NCBI RefSeq assembly: GCF_009766065.1
Contig: NZ_LMUE01000005.1
Location: forward strand, 124,001-188,000
DNA length: 64,000 nt
Direction of reading: 5' to 3'
Origin: Dyella sp. S184
GTDB taxonomy: Bacteria; Pseudomonadota; Gammaproteobacteria; Xanthomonadales; Rhodanobacteraceae
This document shows positions 40,275-47,955 of this stretch, in pieces. A model generated the notes under the pieces. That model did no database searches and was not told where the DNA came from. It was given only the letters and a program-made list of their open reading frames with translations. The stretch's first letter is position 1; every line of letters starts with the position of its first letter. Made by a program: the position numbers and the translations under genes.

Positions 40275-40940
40275 ATGAAACGACTGCTCATCCTGCTGCT
40301 CGCATTGCTGCCGCTGCTGGCACATGCCCGCGAGAACGATCATGCACAGTGGAATCCGGCGATTTCCGCCTTCGAGGCTTCCGATCAGGCGCGTGCACCG
40401 GCCGCGGGCTCCATCCTGTTCATCGGCAGCTCGTCAATCGAACACTGGAAATCACTGGCAGCGGATTTTCCGGAGGTTAATGTGATCAATCGCGGCTTCG
40501 GCGGCTCCGTGATCAGCGACTCGACCTTCTTCGCCGATCGCATCGTCGCGCCGTACCACGCACGCGCCATCGTCATGTACGCCGGCGACAACGACCTGCA
40601 GGAAGGCAGCAGCCCAGAACAGGTACGCGACGATTTCGCTGCCTTCGTGCACAAGGCGCGTGCGGTCGATCCCAGCGTGCCGATCGCCTTCATCGCGATC
40701 AAGCCCAGCGTGGCGCGCGCGGTATTGCTGCCGAAGATTCGTCAGGCGAATGCGCTGGTCCATGCGTATGCCACGACACAGAAGGGCGTGACTTATCTCG
40801 ACGCCTTCACACCTCTGCTCGGCAAAGAAGGTCAGCCACAGCCCGAGCTGTTTGGCGCGGACGGTCTGCACATGAACCGCAAGGGCTACCTGTTGTGGAT
40901 CAGTGTCATCAAGCCTTGGGTGGATGCCGTGCCACGCTAG
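40275..40940 (+). CDS. SGNH/GDSL-type hydrolase, exported
   Basis: A 221-residue protein with a signal peptide (MKRLLILLLALLPLLAHARE) and the SGNH blocks: block I ILFIGSSSIEHW (Ser53 the likely nucleophile), Gly in NRGFGGS, Asn106 in GDND and the Asp196/His199 pair in DGLHMN. It should hydrolyse esters, perhaps acetylated sugars or lipids, in the periplasm. It follows the RES toxin by 34 bases but has its own GTGG/GGAG-like site and is probably unrelated in function. Confidence 0.88.
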   Translation: MKRLLILLLALLPLLAHARENDHAQWNPAISAFEASDQARAPAAGSILFIGSSSIEHWKSLAADFPEVNVINRGFGGSVISDSTFFADRIVAPYHARAIVMYAGDNDLQEGSSPEQVRDDFAAFVHKARAVDPSVPIAFIAIKPSVARAVLLPKIRQANALVHAYATTQKGVTYLDAFTPLLGKEGQPQPELFGADGLHMNRKGYLLWISVIKPWVDAVPR

Positions 40941-41299
40941 ACCGCTGCAGTCGCTTGCTGCGCGCCGGCGCGGTATCTGATCAGTCGCCGCTGTGACGGT
41001 ACGCGCATGGCGCAGGCACTGGAAGTAAACGAGTTAAAGCGATTAACACCGGATAAATTGTCGAGTGGAATTCGACGAGGCACGTCGAATTGGCATCTGG
41101 TAAGCAACTGCATTTTGAATGCGGACATTGCATAGCACTCCATAAGCAGCGACAAAGCCGGCGTGCTCCATCCGGTTATATATCTGGTTGTTAGCCGGAC
41201 CCAGCACAGATAAGCTCCTGTTGAATCATGGCGTTGTGTCTGGACTTCCGAGCGTGGTCAGGGATGTATAACCGGACCCCTAGGTCCGTCTATTAGGTA
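40941..41299. other. Leader region of the cassette array, no gene
   Basis: No convincing gene and no integrase is found. A 10-bp perfect inverted repeat, TCCGGTTATA (41171-41180) and TATAACCGGA (41267-41276), brackets 86 bases. GTTATAT at 41174 and GTATAAC at 41266 resemble degenerate attC/attI core sites. GTATAAC followed by a small hairpin (GGACC, 4-base loop, GGTCC) and GTTAGGC at 41300 could be a worn recombination site. A frame of 42 codons from the ATG at 41007 shows nothing recognisable. Confidence 0.45.
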
Positions 41300-41306
41300 G
41301 TTAGGC
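41300..41306 (+). other. Recombination core site opening cassette 1
   Basis: GTTAGGC fits the GTTRRRY core used by integron integrases. Its complement GCCTAAC ends cassette 1 at 41636, as expected when both come from one circular cassette. Confidence 0.65.
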
Positions 41307-41309
41307 CGC

Positions 41310-41612
41310 ATGAACAACCTCGCTACTGACGTACTGCTTTTCACTACGCTGGCCTTCTTCGGCGTGCACGTCGTGCTCGTAGGAATCCTCACGCCAAAAT
41401 TACCAGCGGCGTCGCAGCAAGTTCTTTGCGCATGGGCCAGTGTCCGCGGCGGCCACGTCCTCTCTCTCAAGCTCAAATATCTGCTGCCTTGGGTTTCCTT
41501 ACCGCCTCTCTCAAGAGGCTTGTTTTGGCTTCTTAGGGCAGCCCAAGCATCGGTTTCAATTGCTATGCTGTCGCTACTTGCCATGATCCTTTCGGGCTTT
41601 GCAATGGCGTAG
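41310..41612 (+). CDS. Cassette 1: small membrane protein of unknown function
   Basis: A 100-residue protein starting 3 bases after the recombination core, the usual compact cassette layout. It has hydrophobic segments at about 5-27 (ATDVLLFTTLAFFGVHVVLV), around 57-75, and a clear C-terminal helix (ASVSIAMLSLLAMILSGFAM). No family is recognised. No ribosome site is visible within the cassette, so expression probably depends on an upstream promoter. It is followed by attC1. Confidence 0.65.
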   Translation: MNNLATDVLLFTTLAFFGVHVVLVGILTPKLPAASQQVLCAWASVRGGHVLSLKLKYLLPWVSLPPLSRGLFWLLRAAQASVSIAMLSLLAMILSGFAMA

Positions 41613-41635
41613 CACCATCGGCTGCGCGCGGTGCG

Positions 41636-41692
41636 GCCTAACATCTCGTTCAAGGCGGACGGCTTCGCCGCCGCTTAACTCCAGCGTTAGGC
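41636..41692. other. attC site 1
   Basis: This 57-base site starts GCCTAAC (R'') and ends GTTAGGC (R'). Inner boxes GTTCAAGGCGG and CCGCTTAAC pair with two unpaired bases, the extrahelical bases that orient attC recombination. A central GC-rich hairpin completes the fold. Confidence 0.92.
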
Positions 41693-41694
41693 CT

Positions 41695-42306
41695 ATGAAA
41701 TACGCCTTAGCAGCTCTCATGATCGCCATAGGTTCCTGCTCCGCAGCAGGTGCGCACGACACGACAACTCCAGAACAGGAGTTGGCCTCTGCGATTGGCA
41801 AAGCGGACCTCAAGGCTGGCATTACGTTTGAGCAAGCAAACGCAATCGCGCAATTCTATTTTCGACATTATGTCTCTGGCTGTGGCGGGGCCGATCCCGC
41901 TGTGGATCGGGGCTCAAGATGGGAAGTCACCCCAAGACTTGGAATTGCGGGGACCCCAAGCAAGACTCCAATCGTAATCGAAAAGTACACAGGCACCATT
42001 TCGCGAAAAGATGGGCCTACGCTGAGTCTGGTAACAATCCTTGCATCCAAGCAGGTACTGCCACAGCCGATCCACAAGGTCGCCGTAATTTGGCCAAAGC
42101 ACCTCCCTAGCGATGCGCGCAGCACCACAATTCAAATCGAATTCGTCGTGTCACTCTCCGGTGCCACCTCAGACTTCAGGTTCATGCATTCATCAGGACG
42201 GCTTGAATGCGATCGTGCCGTTCGGGAGGCTGTAGAAGGTTGGCGGTATGCTCCGCGGAAGGAGCCAATAACCCTTGTAGAGAGAATTGAAACGTGCACC
42301 TACTGA
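41695..42306 (+). CDS. Cassette 2: exported protein with a TonB-C-like end
   Basis: A 203-residue protein with a signal peptide (MKYALAALMIAIGSCSAAGA; Cys15 could be a lipid anchor). The middle has no recognisable domain. The C-terminal 60 residues (about 147-203) read VVSLSGATSDFRFMHSSGRL, then CDRAVREAVEGWRYAPRKEP, which follows the TonB C-terminal pattern: a strand, SSG, a helix with D-x-A, and WRY-P. The paired cysteines in SGCGG, LECD and ETCTY may form disulfides. It would sit in the periplasm. The TonB-C link is my own pattern reading and is moderate in strength. Confidence 0.65.
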   Translation: MKYALAALMIAIGSCSAAGAHDTTTPEQELASAIGKADLKAGITFEQANAIAQFYFRHYVSGCGGADPAVDRGSRWEVTPRLGIAGTPSKTPIVIEKYTGTISRKDGPTLSLVTILASKQVLPQPIHKVAVIWPKHLPSDARSTTIQIEFVVSLSGATSDFRFMHSSGRLECDRAVREAVEGWRYAPRKEPITLVERIETCTY

Positions 42307-42310
42307 GTGC

Positions 42311-42367
42311 GCCTAACCTCTCGTTCAAGGCGGACGCCTCCGGCGCCGCTTAACTCCAGCGTTAAGC
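42311..42367. other. attC site 2
   Basis: The 57-base site starts GCCTAAC and ends GTTAAGC. The inner boxes are the same as in attC1; only the central loop (GGACGCCTCCGGCGCC) differs, which is typical of chromosomal-integron attC families. Confidence 0.92.
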
Positions 42368-42441
42368 GGCACGAGGCCGAGGCGTCCCCCTCAGATGGAC
42401 GGAATAGACTAGCGCCCTGTCCCGAGCTGATGGAGATCGAG

Positions 42442-42882
42442 ATGAGTGATACCGAAAAAATGGTCTTGCGTGCACTCGAAACCTACAAATCGGCCGTGTT
42501 GTTCAAGGAAGTTGATGCGTTTATGCACTTGTATGATTCCGACGTTCGAGTATTCGACACGTGGGGTGTTTGGACATATGAGGGAGCAGCCGCATGGCGA
42601 GTTGCGATTGAAGCTTGGTTCTCCTCGCTCCAAGACGAAAAGTGCCGGGTCGCATTCGACGACGTGAAGATCATCGATTCCCCAAGCTTTGCGGCGATGA
42701 GCGCCGTCGCGACCTACACTGGAATATCGGCGCAGGGTCAAGACGTCCACTCAATGCAAAACCGAATTAGCTGGGTGCTCAAAACAAGCGGCGATGTCCT
42801 GCGTGTTGTGCACGAGCACACATCGGTTCCCGTTGGTTTCGAAGACGCAAAGGCAATCCTCAAGCGCGACGGCAAGTCATGA
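42442..42882 (+). CDS. Cassette 3: NTF2-like/SnoaL-like protein
   Basis: A 146-residue protein that begins with a helix (LRALETYKSAVLFKEVDAFM) and HLYDSDVRVFDTWG. It continues with the strand-rich half (YEGAAAWRVAIEAWFSSLQD, AAMSAVATYTGISA, ISWVLKTSGDVLRVVHEHTS), the layout of the NTF2-like SnoaL_3/DUF4440 proteins with a cone-shaped pocket. GGAG lies 6 bases before the ATG. The cassette has an unusually long 5' leader of about 75 bases. Function is unknown; related proteins bind small ligands or act as isomerases. Confidence 0.75.
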   Translation: MSDTEKMVLRALETYKSAVLFKEVDAFMHLYDSDVRVFDTWGVWTYEGAAAWRVAIEAWFSSLQDEKCRVAFDDVKIIDSPSFAAMSAVATYTGISAQGQDVHSMQNRISWVLKTSGDVLRVVHEHTSVPVGFEDAKAILKRDGKS

Positions 42883-42899
42883 GAGCACCGCCAAGTGCC

Positions 42900-42956
42900 G
42901 CCTAACTGCTCGTTCAAGGCGCACGGCTTCGCTGCCGCTTAACTCCAGCGTTATGT
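42900..42956. other. attC site 3
   Basis: The 57-base site starts GCCTAAC and ends GTTATGT, with the same inner boxes as sites 1 and 2. GTTATGT departs from GTTRRRY at one base, but its complement ACATAAC closes cassette 4, confirming the pairing. Confidence 0.9.
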
Positions 42957-42965
42957 GTATTCAAC

Positions 42966-43292
42966 ATGAAATTTACTGATCTGGAAAAATCTGCCCTACG
43001 GCTCAATGAGCTTTACGAGCAGCTTGAAATCAAGATGTATGGACGTGTATGGACCACGGAAGAGCTTGCGCTCGGTTTCGTAGGCGACGTCGGCGATTTG
43101 GCAAAACTGATCCAGGCGAATGCAGGTGTCCGGAAAATTGACGACTGCAAAGCGAAACTTGGGCATGAGTTGTCAGACTGTCTCTGGTCAATCATGGTTC
43201 TTGCGAACAAGTGTGGCATTGATTTAGAAGCGGAGTACTCCAAGAACACTAGAGAATTAATTGAGCATGTATCCAACGAGCTGGACACATAA
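42966..43292 (+). CDS. Cassette 4: MazG-like nucleotide pyrophosphohydrolase family protein
   Basis: A 108-residue helical protein similar to MazG-like proteins: LEKSALRLNELYEQLEIKMY, then GFVGDVGDLAKLIQ and HELSDCLWSIMVLANKCGID with LEAEYSKNTRELIEHV. In active enzymes the two acidic pairs are E-x-x-E and E-x-x-D. Here the first is Asp41-x-x-Asp44 and the second Glu68-x-x-Asp71, so metal binding is plausible but altered. MazG-type enzymes remove unwanted nucleotides and appear in phage defence and stress. The stop codon overlaps the start of attC4. Confidence 0.8.
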   Translation: MKFTDLEKSALRLNELYEQLEIKMYGRVWTTEELALGFVGDVGDLAKLIQANAGVRKIDDCKAKLGHELSDCLWSIMVLANKCGIDLEAEYSKNTRELIEHVSNELDT

Positions 43293-43346
43293 CAATTCAT
43301 TCAAGCCTACGCCGCTTCGCGGCGCGGCTTAATTCAGGCGTTGCAT
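43287..43346. other. attC site 4 (diverged)
   Basis: The 60-base site starts ACATAAC and ends GTTGCAT. Inner boxes (CATTCAAGCC and GGCTTAATTC) and the central hairpin (GCCGCTTCGCGGC) are changed but still fold. It ends the array; phhA follows. Confidence 0.82.
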
Positions 43347-43423
43347 GCCTGCTACTGGCCGAAAGAAGACTTAATACTGCTCGTTATTTTCTCTCGATTT
43401 TAGAGCTACTTATCGCGAGCAAT

Positions 43424-43451
43424 AAAAAGGGCCAGCTGCTAGCCGGCCCTC
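43424..43451 (-). terminator. Intrinsic terminator of phhA
   Basis: Read leftward, AGGGCC pairs with GGCCCT, with further inner pairs making about 10 bp and a 3-base loop, followed by TTTTT. It lies 21 bases past the phhA stop. Confidence 0.88.
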
Positions 43452-43472
43452 GCGCATCAAGTGAAGTAACGC

Positions 43473-44366
43473 TCAGGTGTCCGCGTTGGTCGCCCAACCC
43501 TCGCGATTGCCGCGAGTGAACACGCGATCATCGTCGAGCACATCACCGGCGGCATGCGCAGGCAACTCGCGCAGCTTGGCGTAGATCGGCGTGAAGTCCG
43601 GATGCGTCGCTTCGAACAATTGCTCGAAGCCGTCGATCACGAAGTAGGTCTGCTGGTAGGTGTCGATGCGGTAGCGCGTGCTCATCACGCGCTCGAGGCC
43701 GAAGCCGATGCGGTTCGGTGATGGCGAATCCAGCGAGTAGATCGATTCGCCCTTGGAGCTGACGATGCCGGCGCCGTAGATGCGCATGCCTTCGTCGGTG
43801 TTGATCAGACCGAACTCCACCGTGTACCAGTACAGCCGCGTGAGGTTCATCAAAGCTTCGGGGCCGATCGCGAACGCCTTCATGCCGCCGCGGCCATACG
43901 CCTGCATGTAGTCGGCGAACACCGGGTTGAGCAGCAGCGGCACATGGCCGAACAGGTCGTGGAACAGGTCCGGCTCGCTGAGGTAATCGAGCTGGTCGGG
44001 TTTGCGGATCCACCAGCTGACCGGGAAGCGACGATTGGCCAGGTGATCAAAGAACACCTCGTCCGGCAGCAGGCCTTCGACCGCGACCACTTCCCAGCCG
44101 GTGGCGGCGCCGAGCACCTTGTTGAGTTCGGCAAACTTCGGGATGCCGCCATCGCCGAGGCCGAAGCGCTCGACACCGGCCATGAATTCCTTGCACGCGC
44201 GGCCGGGCAGCATCTCGCGCTGGCGCTGGAACAAGGTGTCCCACACTTCATGGTCGGTCTTGCTGTAGCTAGACCACGGCTGCTCGACCACGCCGGTGGC
44301 ATATACCGGCACGTAACCACGATCGGTCTGTTGGTGTTCGACCTTGCGGGGCGTGGTGTTTTCCAT
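43473..44366 (-). CDS. phhA: Phenylalanine-4-hydroxylase
   Basis: The iron- and pterin-dependent enzyme converts phenylalanine to tyrosine. The 297-residue length is normal for the bacterial form, which lacks the regulatory domain. The iron ligands are in place: His136 and His141 in DLFHDLFGHVPLL, Glu184 in YWYTVEFGL. The pterin and substrate region RIYGAGIVSSKGE is also present. A strong terminator follows, and an Lrp/AsnC regulator is divergent 140 bases upstream. No pterin dehydratase gene (phhB) is adjacent. Confidence 0.96.
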   Translation of the reverse strand: MENTTPRKVEHQQTDRGYVPVYATGVVEQPWSSYSKTDHEVWDTLFQRQREMLPGRACKEFMAGVERFGLGDGGIPKFAELNKVLGAATGWEVVAVEGLLPDEVFFDHLANRRFPVSWWIRKPDQLDYLSEPDLFHDLFGHVPLLLNPVFADYMQAYGRGGMKAFAIGPEALMNLTRLYWYTVEFGLINTDEGMRIYGAGIVSSKGESIYSLDSPSPNRIGFGLERVMSTRYRIDTYQQTYFVIDGFEQLFEATHPDFTPIYAKLRELPAHAAGDVLDDDRVFTRGNREGWATNADT

Positions 44367-44506
44367 GGGGGCTCCGGCATGACAGGGAATGAACCCGCAA
44401 CAGCATACGGCCGATCTGCCACACGAAGCTTGTTTTGTTGCCTTATATACAGCATCTATTGCACTATAATTGCGTGGTAAATGGAAAAATCATATGTTTA
44501 TTGCAT
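44367..44506. promoter_or_regulatory. phhA/Lrp-type regulator intergenic control region
   Basis: The 140-base spacer is AT-rich. Two CATATG palindromes (44491-44496 and 44504-44509) are 13 bases apart, the second overlapping the regulator start codon. ATTGCACTATAATTGC at about 44459 contains a -10-like TATAAT. This fits Lrp-type binding with autoregulation and control of phhA; exact boxes are inferred. Confidence 0.55.
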
Positions 44507-44983
44507 ATGGCAACGCTTGATCGCACCGACCTGCGCGTGCTCGCCGTGCTGCAAGGCGAGGGACGCATCACCAATGCCGAGCTGGCCGAACGGGTCAGCC
44601 TGTCGCCGTCGGCGTGCCTGCGCCGGCTGCAGCGGCTGGAGGCGGACGGCATCATCACTGGCTATGCCGCGCAGATCGATCCGCAGGCGGTTGGCCTGGG
44701 CCTGCAGGCGTTCGTGCGGGTGCAGCTGGCCAAGCACGAGGCCGATGCGATCGAGCGTTTCGTCGAACACGTCAACGGCTGGGACGAGGTGATCGCCTGT
44801 CATGCGCTGACCGGTGACATGGACTACCTGCTGCACGTCTACGTGGCCGACCTCAAGGATTTCTCGCGCTTCCTGCTCGACCATCTGTTGAACGCCGCCG
44901 GTGTGGCCGATGTCAATTCCAGCTTCGTGCTTCGCACGGTGAAGCGCTCCCCATCACTGCCACTGAGTCAACTGGAGCGTTGA
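44507..44983 (+). CDS. Lrp/AsnC family transcriptional regulator
   Basis: A 158-residue regulator. The N-terminal helix-turn-helix (LDRTDLRVLAVLQGEGRITN, AELAERVSLSPSACLRRLQR) is followed by the RAM ligand-binding domain (from about 65; VIACHALTGDMDYLLHVYVA is its signature). The open frame begins earlier, but MATLDRTDLRV is the family start. Being divergent from phhA, it probably senses phenylalanine or tyrosine and controls that gene, as similar Lrp-type regulators do elsewhere; that is inference. Confidence 0.92.
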   Translation: MATLDRTDLRVLAVLQGEGRITNAELAERVSLSPSACLRRLQRLEADGIITGYAAQIDPQAVGLGLQAFVRVQLAKHEADAIERFVEHVNGWDEVIACHALTGDMDYLLHVYVADLKDFSRFLLDHLLNAAGVADVNSSFVLRTVKRSPSLPLSQLER

Positions 44984-45012
44984 GCGCCTGCGCCCGCTAA
45001 ACTAATCGACTG

Positions 45013-45828
45013 ATGAGCATCGACACCACCACCGTCCCCGAACGCGACCTGTTGCGCCCGCTGCGATATCTCTGGCGCGTGCCGCTGGTGCTGCTGCACA
45101 TCGTGCTGGGTGTCCTGCTGTGCTCGCTGATCCTCAGCTGGAACCAGCACGTCGTGATGAAAGACGGCAAGGAGCCGTTCGCGCATCGGATGATCCGCTG
45201 GTGGTCGGTCATGCTGCTGCGCATCTTCGGCATGCGCTCTGTGCGTGTCGGTCAGCCACTGGCCGATCCGGTGCTGTTTGTCGCCAACCACACCTCGTGG
45301 ATCGATATCGAGCTGCTGCACAGCCAGCGCGCGGCCTGCTTCGTGGCCAAGGCCGAGATCGCCGACTGGCCGCTGGTTGGCTGGCTGGCCGCGAACGGCG
45401 GCACCATCTTCCATCGGCGCGGCAGCAACCATTCGCTGTCCACGGTGATGCAGGTGATGGTCGAACGCTTGAACGATGGGCGTTCGGTGGCGGTGTTCCC
45501 GGAGGGTGGCACGGGCTACAACGGTGTACTCAAGGTGTTCCACGCACGCATCTTCCAGGCCGCGCTGGATGCCGAGGTGCCGGTGCAGCCGGTAGCGCTG
45601 CGCTTTGCCCGTGACGGCCGGCGCGTGATCGATGCCGGCTTCCGAGTAGAAGAGAGCTTCATGGGCAACATCGTGCGCCTGTTGGGTGAGGCACCAATGG
45701 ATGCCGAGGTGCATTTCCTCACGCCGGTGCCGGCCAGTCCGGATGCGCGACGTCGCATGGCCGAGCAATCGCGCGAGCGTATCGACGCGGCTCTGCAGGA
45801 TGCCGTGCCGGACGACCATTGCGCATGA
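45013..45828 (+). CDS. 1-acyl-sn-glycerol-3-phosphate acyltransferase family protein
   Basis: A 271-residue PlsC-type acyltransferase with an N-terminal membrane helix (LVLLHIVLGVLLCSLILSW). The catalytic motif NHTSWID has His93 and Asp98, and the phosphate-binding motif FPEGGTG lies at 162-168, one residue longer than the common FPEGT. It should acylate lysophosphatidate or a related lysolipid at the inner membrane. The stop overlaps the start of the following hydrolase gene (ATGA), so both are co-translated. Confidence 0.9.
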   Translation: MSIDTTTVPERDLLRPLRYLWRVPLVLLHIVLGVLLCSLILSWNQHVVMKDGKEPFAHRMIRWWSVMLLRIFGMRSVRVGQPLADPVLFVANHTSWIDIELLHSQRAACFVAKAEIADWPLVGWLAANGGTIFHRRGSNHSLSTVMQVMVERLNDGRSVAVFPEGGTGYNGVLKVFHARIFQAALDAEVPVQPVALRFARDGRRVIDAGFRVEESFMGNIVRLLGEAPMDAEVHFLTPVPASPDARRRMAEQSRERIDAALQDAVPDDHCA

Positions 45829-46841
45829 GCCTGCCGCGCGGAAAGGATTTCCGTCCGCCCTGGCCGCTGCGTAGCGGCCATATCCAGACCATGCTGTCCT
45901 CCAGTGGCGTGCGTCGCATGTTGCTGCCGCGCGCTGCGCAGACGGTGCTGGAAGGTGCCGAAGCGATCGTGGTCGACGGCGGCGGTGGCGTGCGCCTCAC
46001 CGGTGCCTATACCGCGCAGAAGGTCCGGCCGCAGGCGCGCGGTCTTGCCGTGCTGTTCCATGGCTGGGAAGGCAGCGTCGATTCCACCTATGTGCTGCAG
46101 ACCGGCAGCCGCCTGCTCGCTGATGGCTGGGACATCGTCCGGCTGAACTTCCGCGACCACGGCGACAGCTACAACCTCAACGAGGCGCTGTTCCACTCCT
46201 GTCGCATCGACGAGGTGGTGCATGCGCTGGGCGACATCGCGCAGCGCTGGCCGGCACGCCCGATGGCGTTGACTGGCTTCTCGCTGGGCGGAAACTTCGC
46301 GCTTCGCGCCGCGCTGCAGACCTCGCGCGTCGGCATTCCGCTGAGCTATGTGCTGGCGGTGTGCCCGATCATCGATCCCGGCGAAGGCCTGTTCTCGCTG
46401 GAGGAATCCGCGCCGTGGTTCTACCAGGCCTATTTCATGCGCAAGTGGCGCCACTCGCTGCAGGCCAAGCAGAAGGCGTTTCCGCAGCACGAATATTTCG
46501 AGATGTCCGAGCTGAAGCAGAACCTGCGCGGCCTCACCGAGGCGATGGTGCTGCGGCATACCGACTTCAAGACATTGCAACAGTATCTGGACGGCTACTC
46601 GGTGGCCGGCGATGCGCTGCTGGCGATGCAGATACCCGCCACCATCCTCACCGCGCGCGATGACCCGGTGATTCCGGTCGACGCGTTCGAGAAACTCCAG
46701 CTGCCGCCCAACGTGGAACTGGACATCGCCGACTTCGGCGGCCACTGCGGTTTCATCCGCGGCTATGGCATGACCAGCTTCAGCGACGACTACATCGCTG
46801 CCCGCTTCAATGCGATCGCCGACACGCTGGTTGATCGATAG
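45825..46841 (+). CDS. YheT-type alpha/beta hydrolase
   Basis: A 338-residue protein beginning with the YheT-like PRGKDFRPPWPLRSGHIQTM. The nucleophile motif GFSLGGN has Ser143, the acid lies in ARDDPVIP, and the histidine in GGHCGF. The oxyanion turn is FHGWEGS. Members hydrolyse esters of unknown identity; pairing with an acyltransferase suggests lipid turnover. The start is set by the overlap with the upstream gene. Confidence 0.88.
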   Translation: MSLPRGKDFRPPWPLRSGHIQTMLSSSGVRRMLLPRAAQTVLEGAEAIVVDGGGGVRLTGAYTAQKVRPQARGLAVLFHGWEGSVDSTYVLQTGSRLLADGWDIVRLNFRDHGDSYNLNEALFHSCRIDEVVHALGDIAQRWPARPMALTGFSLGGNFALRAALQTSRVGIPLSYVLAVCPIIDPGEGLFSLEESAPWFYQAYFMRKWRHSLQAKQKAFPQHEYFEMSELKQNLRGLTEAMVLRHTDFKTLQQYLDGYSVAGDALLAMQIPATILTARDDPVIPVDAFEKLQLPPNVELDIADFGGHCGFIRGYGMTSFSDDYIAARFNAIADTLVDR

Positions 46842-46913
46842 ACCTGTTGACCGGCAACGCGGCACCCGCGTCCAGGCCACGTACAACTACGGCACTCACC
46901 CAGGAGAACGCTC

Positions 46914-47822
46914 ATGCCGTCACGTCGCTATGTCGTAGCCGATGTCTTCACCACTCACCCGTACGGCGGCAATCAACTGGCTGTTGTGCTTGACAGCGAA
47001 GGGTTGACAACGGCGCAGATGTTGGCGATCACGCGCGAGTTCAACTTCTCGGAGAGTACTTTCGTGCTGCCGCCGGATGACCCGGCCCATACCGCACGTG
47101 TGCGCATCTTCACTACGGCCTGCGAGGTGCCGTTTGCTGGCCATCCCAATGTCGGTACGGCATATGTGCTGGCGCGCATGGGCGAGCTGTTCGGCCGGCG
47201 CATTGGCGACACCGTGTTGTTCGAAGAGCTGGCAGGCCTTGTTCCGGTGTCTATCCAGACGGAAAAGGGCGTTGTGACGGGCGCCACTCTCACGGCGCCG
47301 GAATCGTTGTGGTTGGGTGAGAGCTTCGATGTTGCGGCGATCGCTGCATGTCTGCGACTGAACCCGGTCGATGTCTTGCTCGAGCGGCATGCTCCCCGCG
47401 AAGCTTCGGTAGGCCTGCCGTTCGTGATAGTGGAGCTCACCGGCACGGAAGCCCTGGCCCGCATTCGTCTGGACGCCGAGGCCAGTTGCGCGCTGCTGGA
47501 AACACACGCGGCGCGCGGACTGCATGTCTATGCAAGGGAAGCATCGGCTACAAACGCGCGCCTGCGCGCCCGCAACTTTTGTCCGCAGTTGGGATCAGCC
47601 GAAGATGCGGCAACCGGCAGCGCCAACGCGGCGTTGGCCGGCTTGCTTGCCAGCCTGGATCCAGCGACCGACGGCCAATTCCACTTCGAGGTGACCCAAG
47701 GCCTGGAAATGGGTCGGCCCAGCCAGCTGCAGCTTGCGGCACGAAAAGCTGACGGCGTGATCACGGCACAGGTCGGCGGCGCCTGTGTATCCGTCATGCA
47801 GGGCGTATTGGATATCGACTGA
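46914..47822 (+). CDS. PhzF family isomerase/epimerase-like protein
   Basis: A 302-residue protein of the PhzF (diaminopimelate-epimerase-like) fold, made of two similar halves. Segments include VFTTHPYGGNQLAVVLD, NFSESTF with the catalytic Glu47, PFAGHPNVGTAYVLA and EDAATGSANAALAGLL. True PhzF acts in phenazine synthesis, but no phenazine genes are near, so this is one of the many family members of unknown substrate. AGGAG lies before the ATG. Confidence 0.92.
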   Translation: MPSRRYVVADVFTTHPYGGNQLAVVLDSEGLTTAQMLAITREFNFSESTFVLPPDDPAHTARVRIFTTACEVPFAGHPNVGTAYVLARMGELFGRRIGDTVLFEELAGLVPVSIQTEKGVVTGATLTAPESLWLGESFDVAAIAACLRLNPVDVLLERHAPREASVGLPFVIVELTGTEALARIRLDAEASCALLETHAARGLHVYAREASATNARLRARNFCPQLGSAEDAATGSANAALAGLLASLDPATDGQFHFEVTQGLEMGRPSQLQLAARKADGVITAQVGGACVSVMQGVLDID

Positions 47823-47955
47823 AGTGCGGCAGTTGCTGCGGCACGGCTTGACAGAGCAAATTTAGATCGATTCAAATCGAGGTCTTCCCGTCGATTGGCC
47901 AATCGCCAACCTTTCGGATGTGACCGGCGCAGCGCATGGCTCCAGAGGGTTCGAG

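Noticed and set aside
41007-41135. A 42-codon frame before the cassette array as an integrase remnant
   Set aside because: It shows none of the tyrosine-recombinase motifs.
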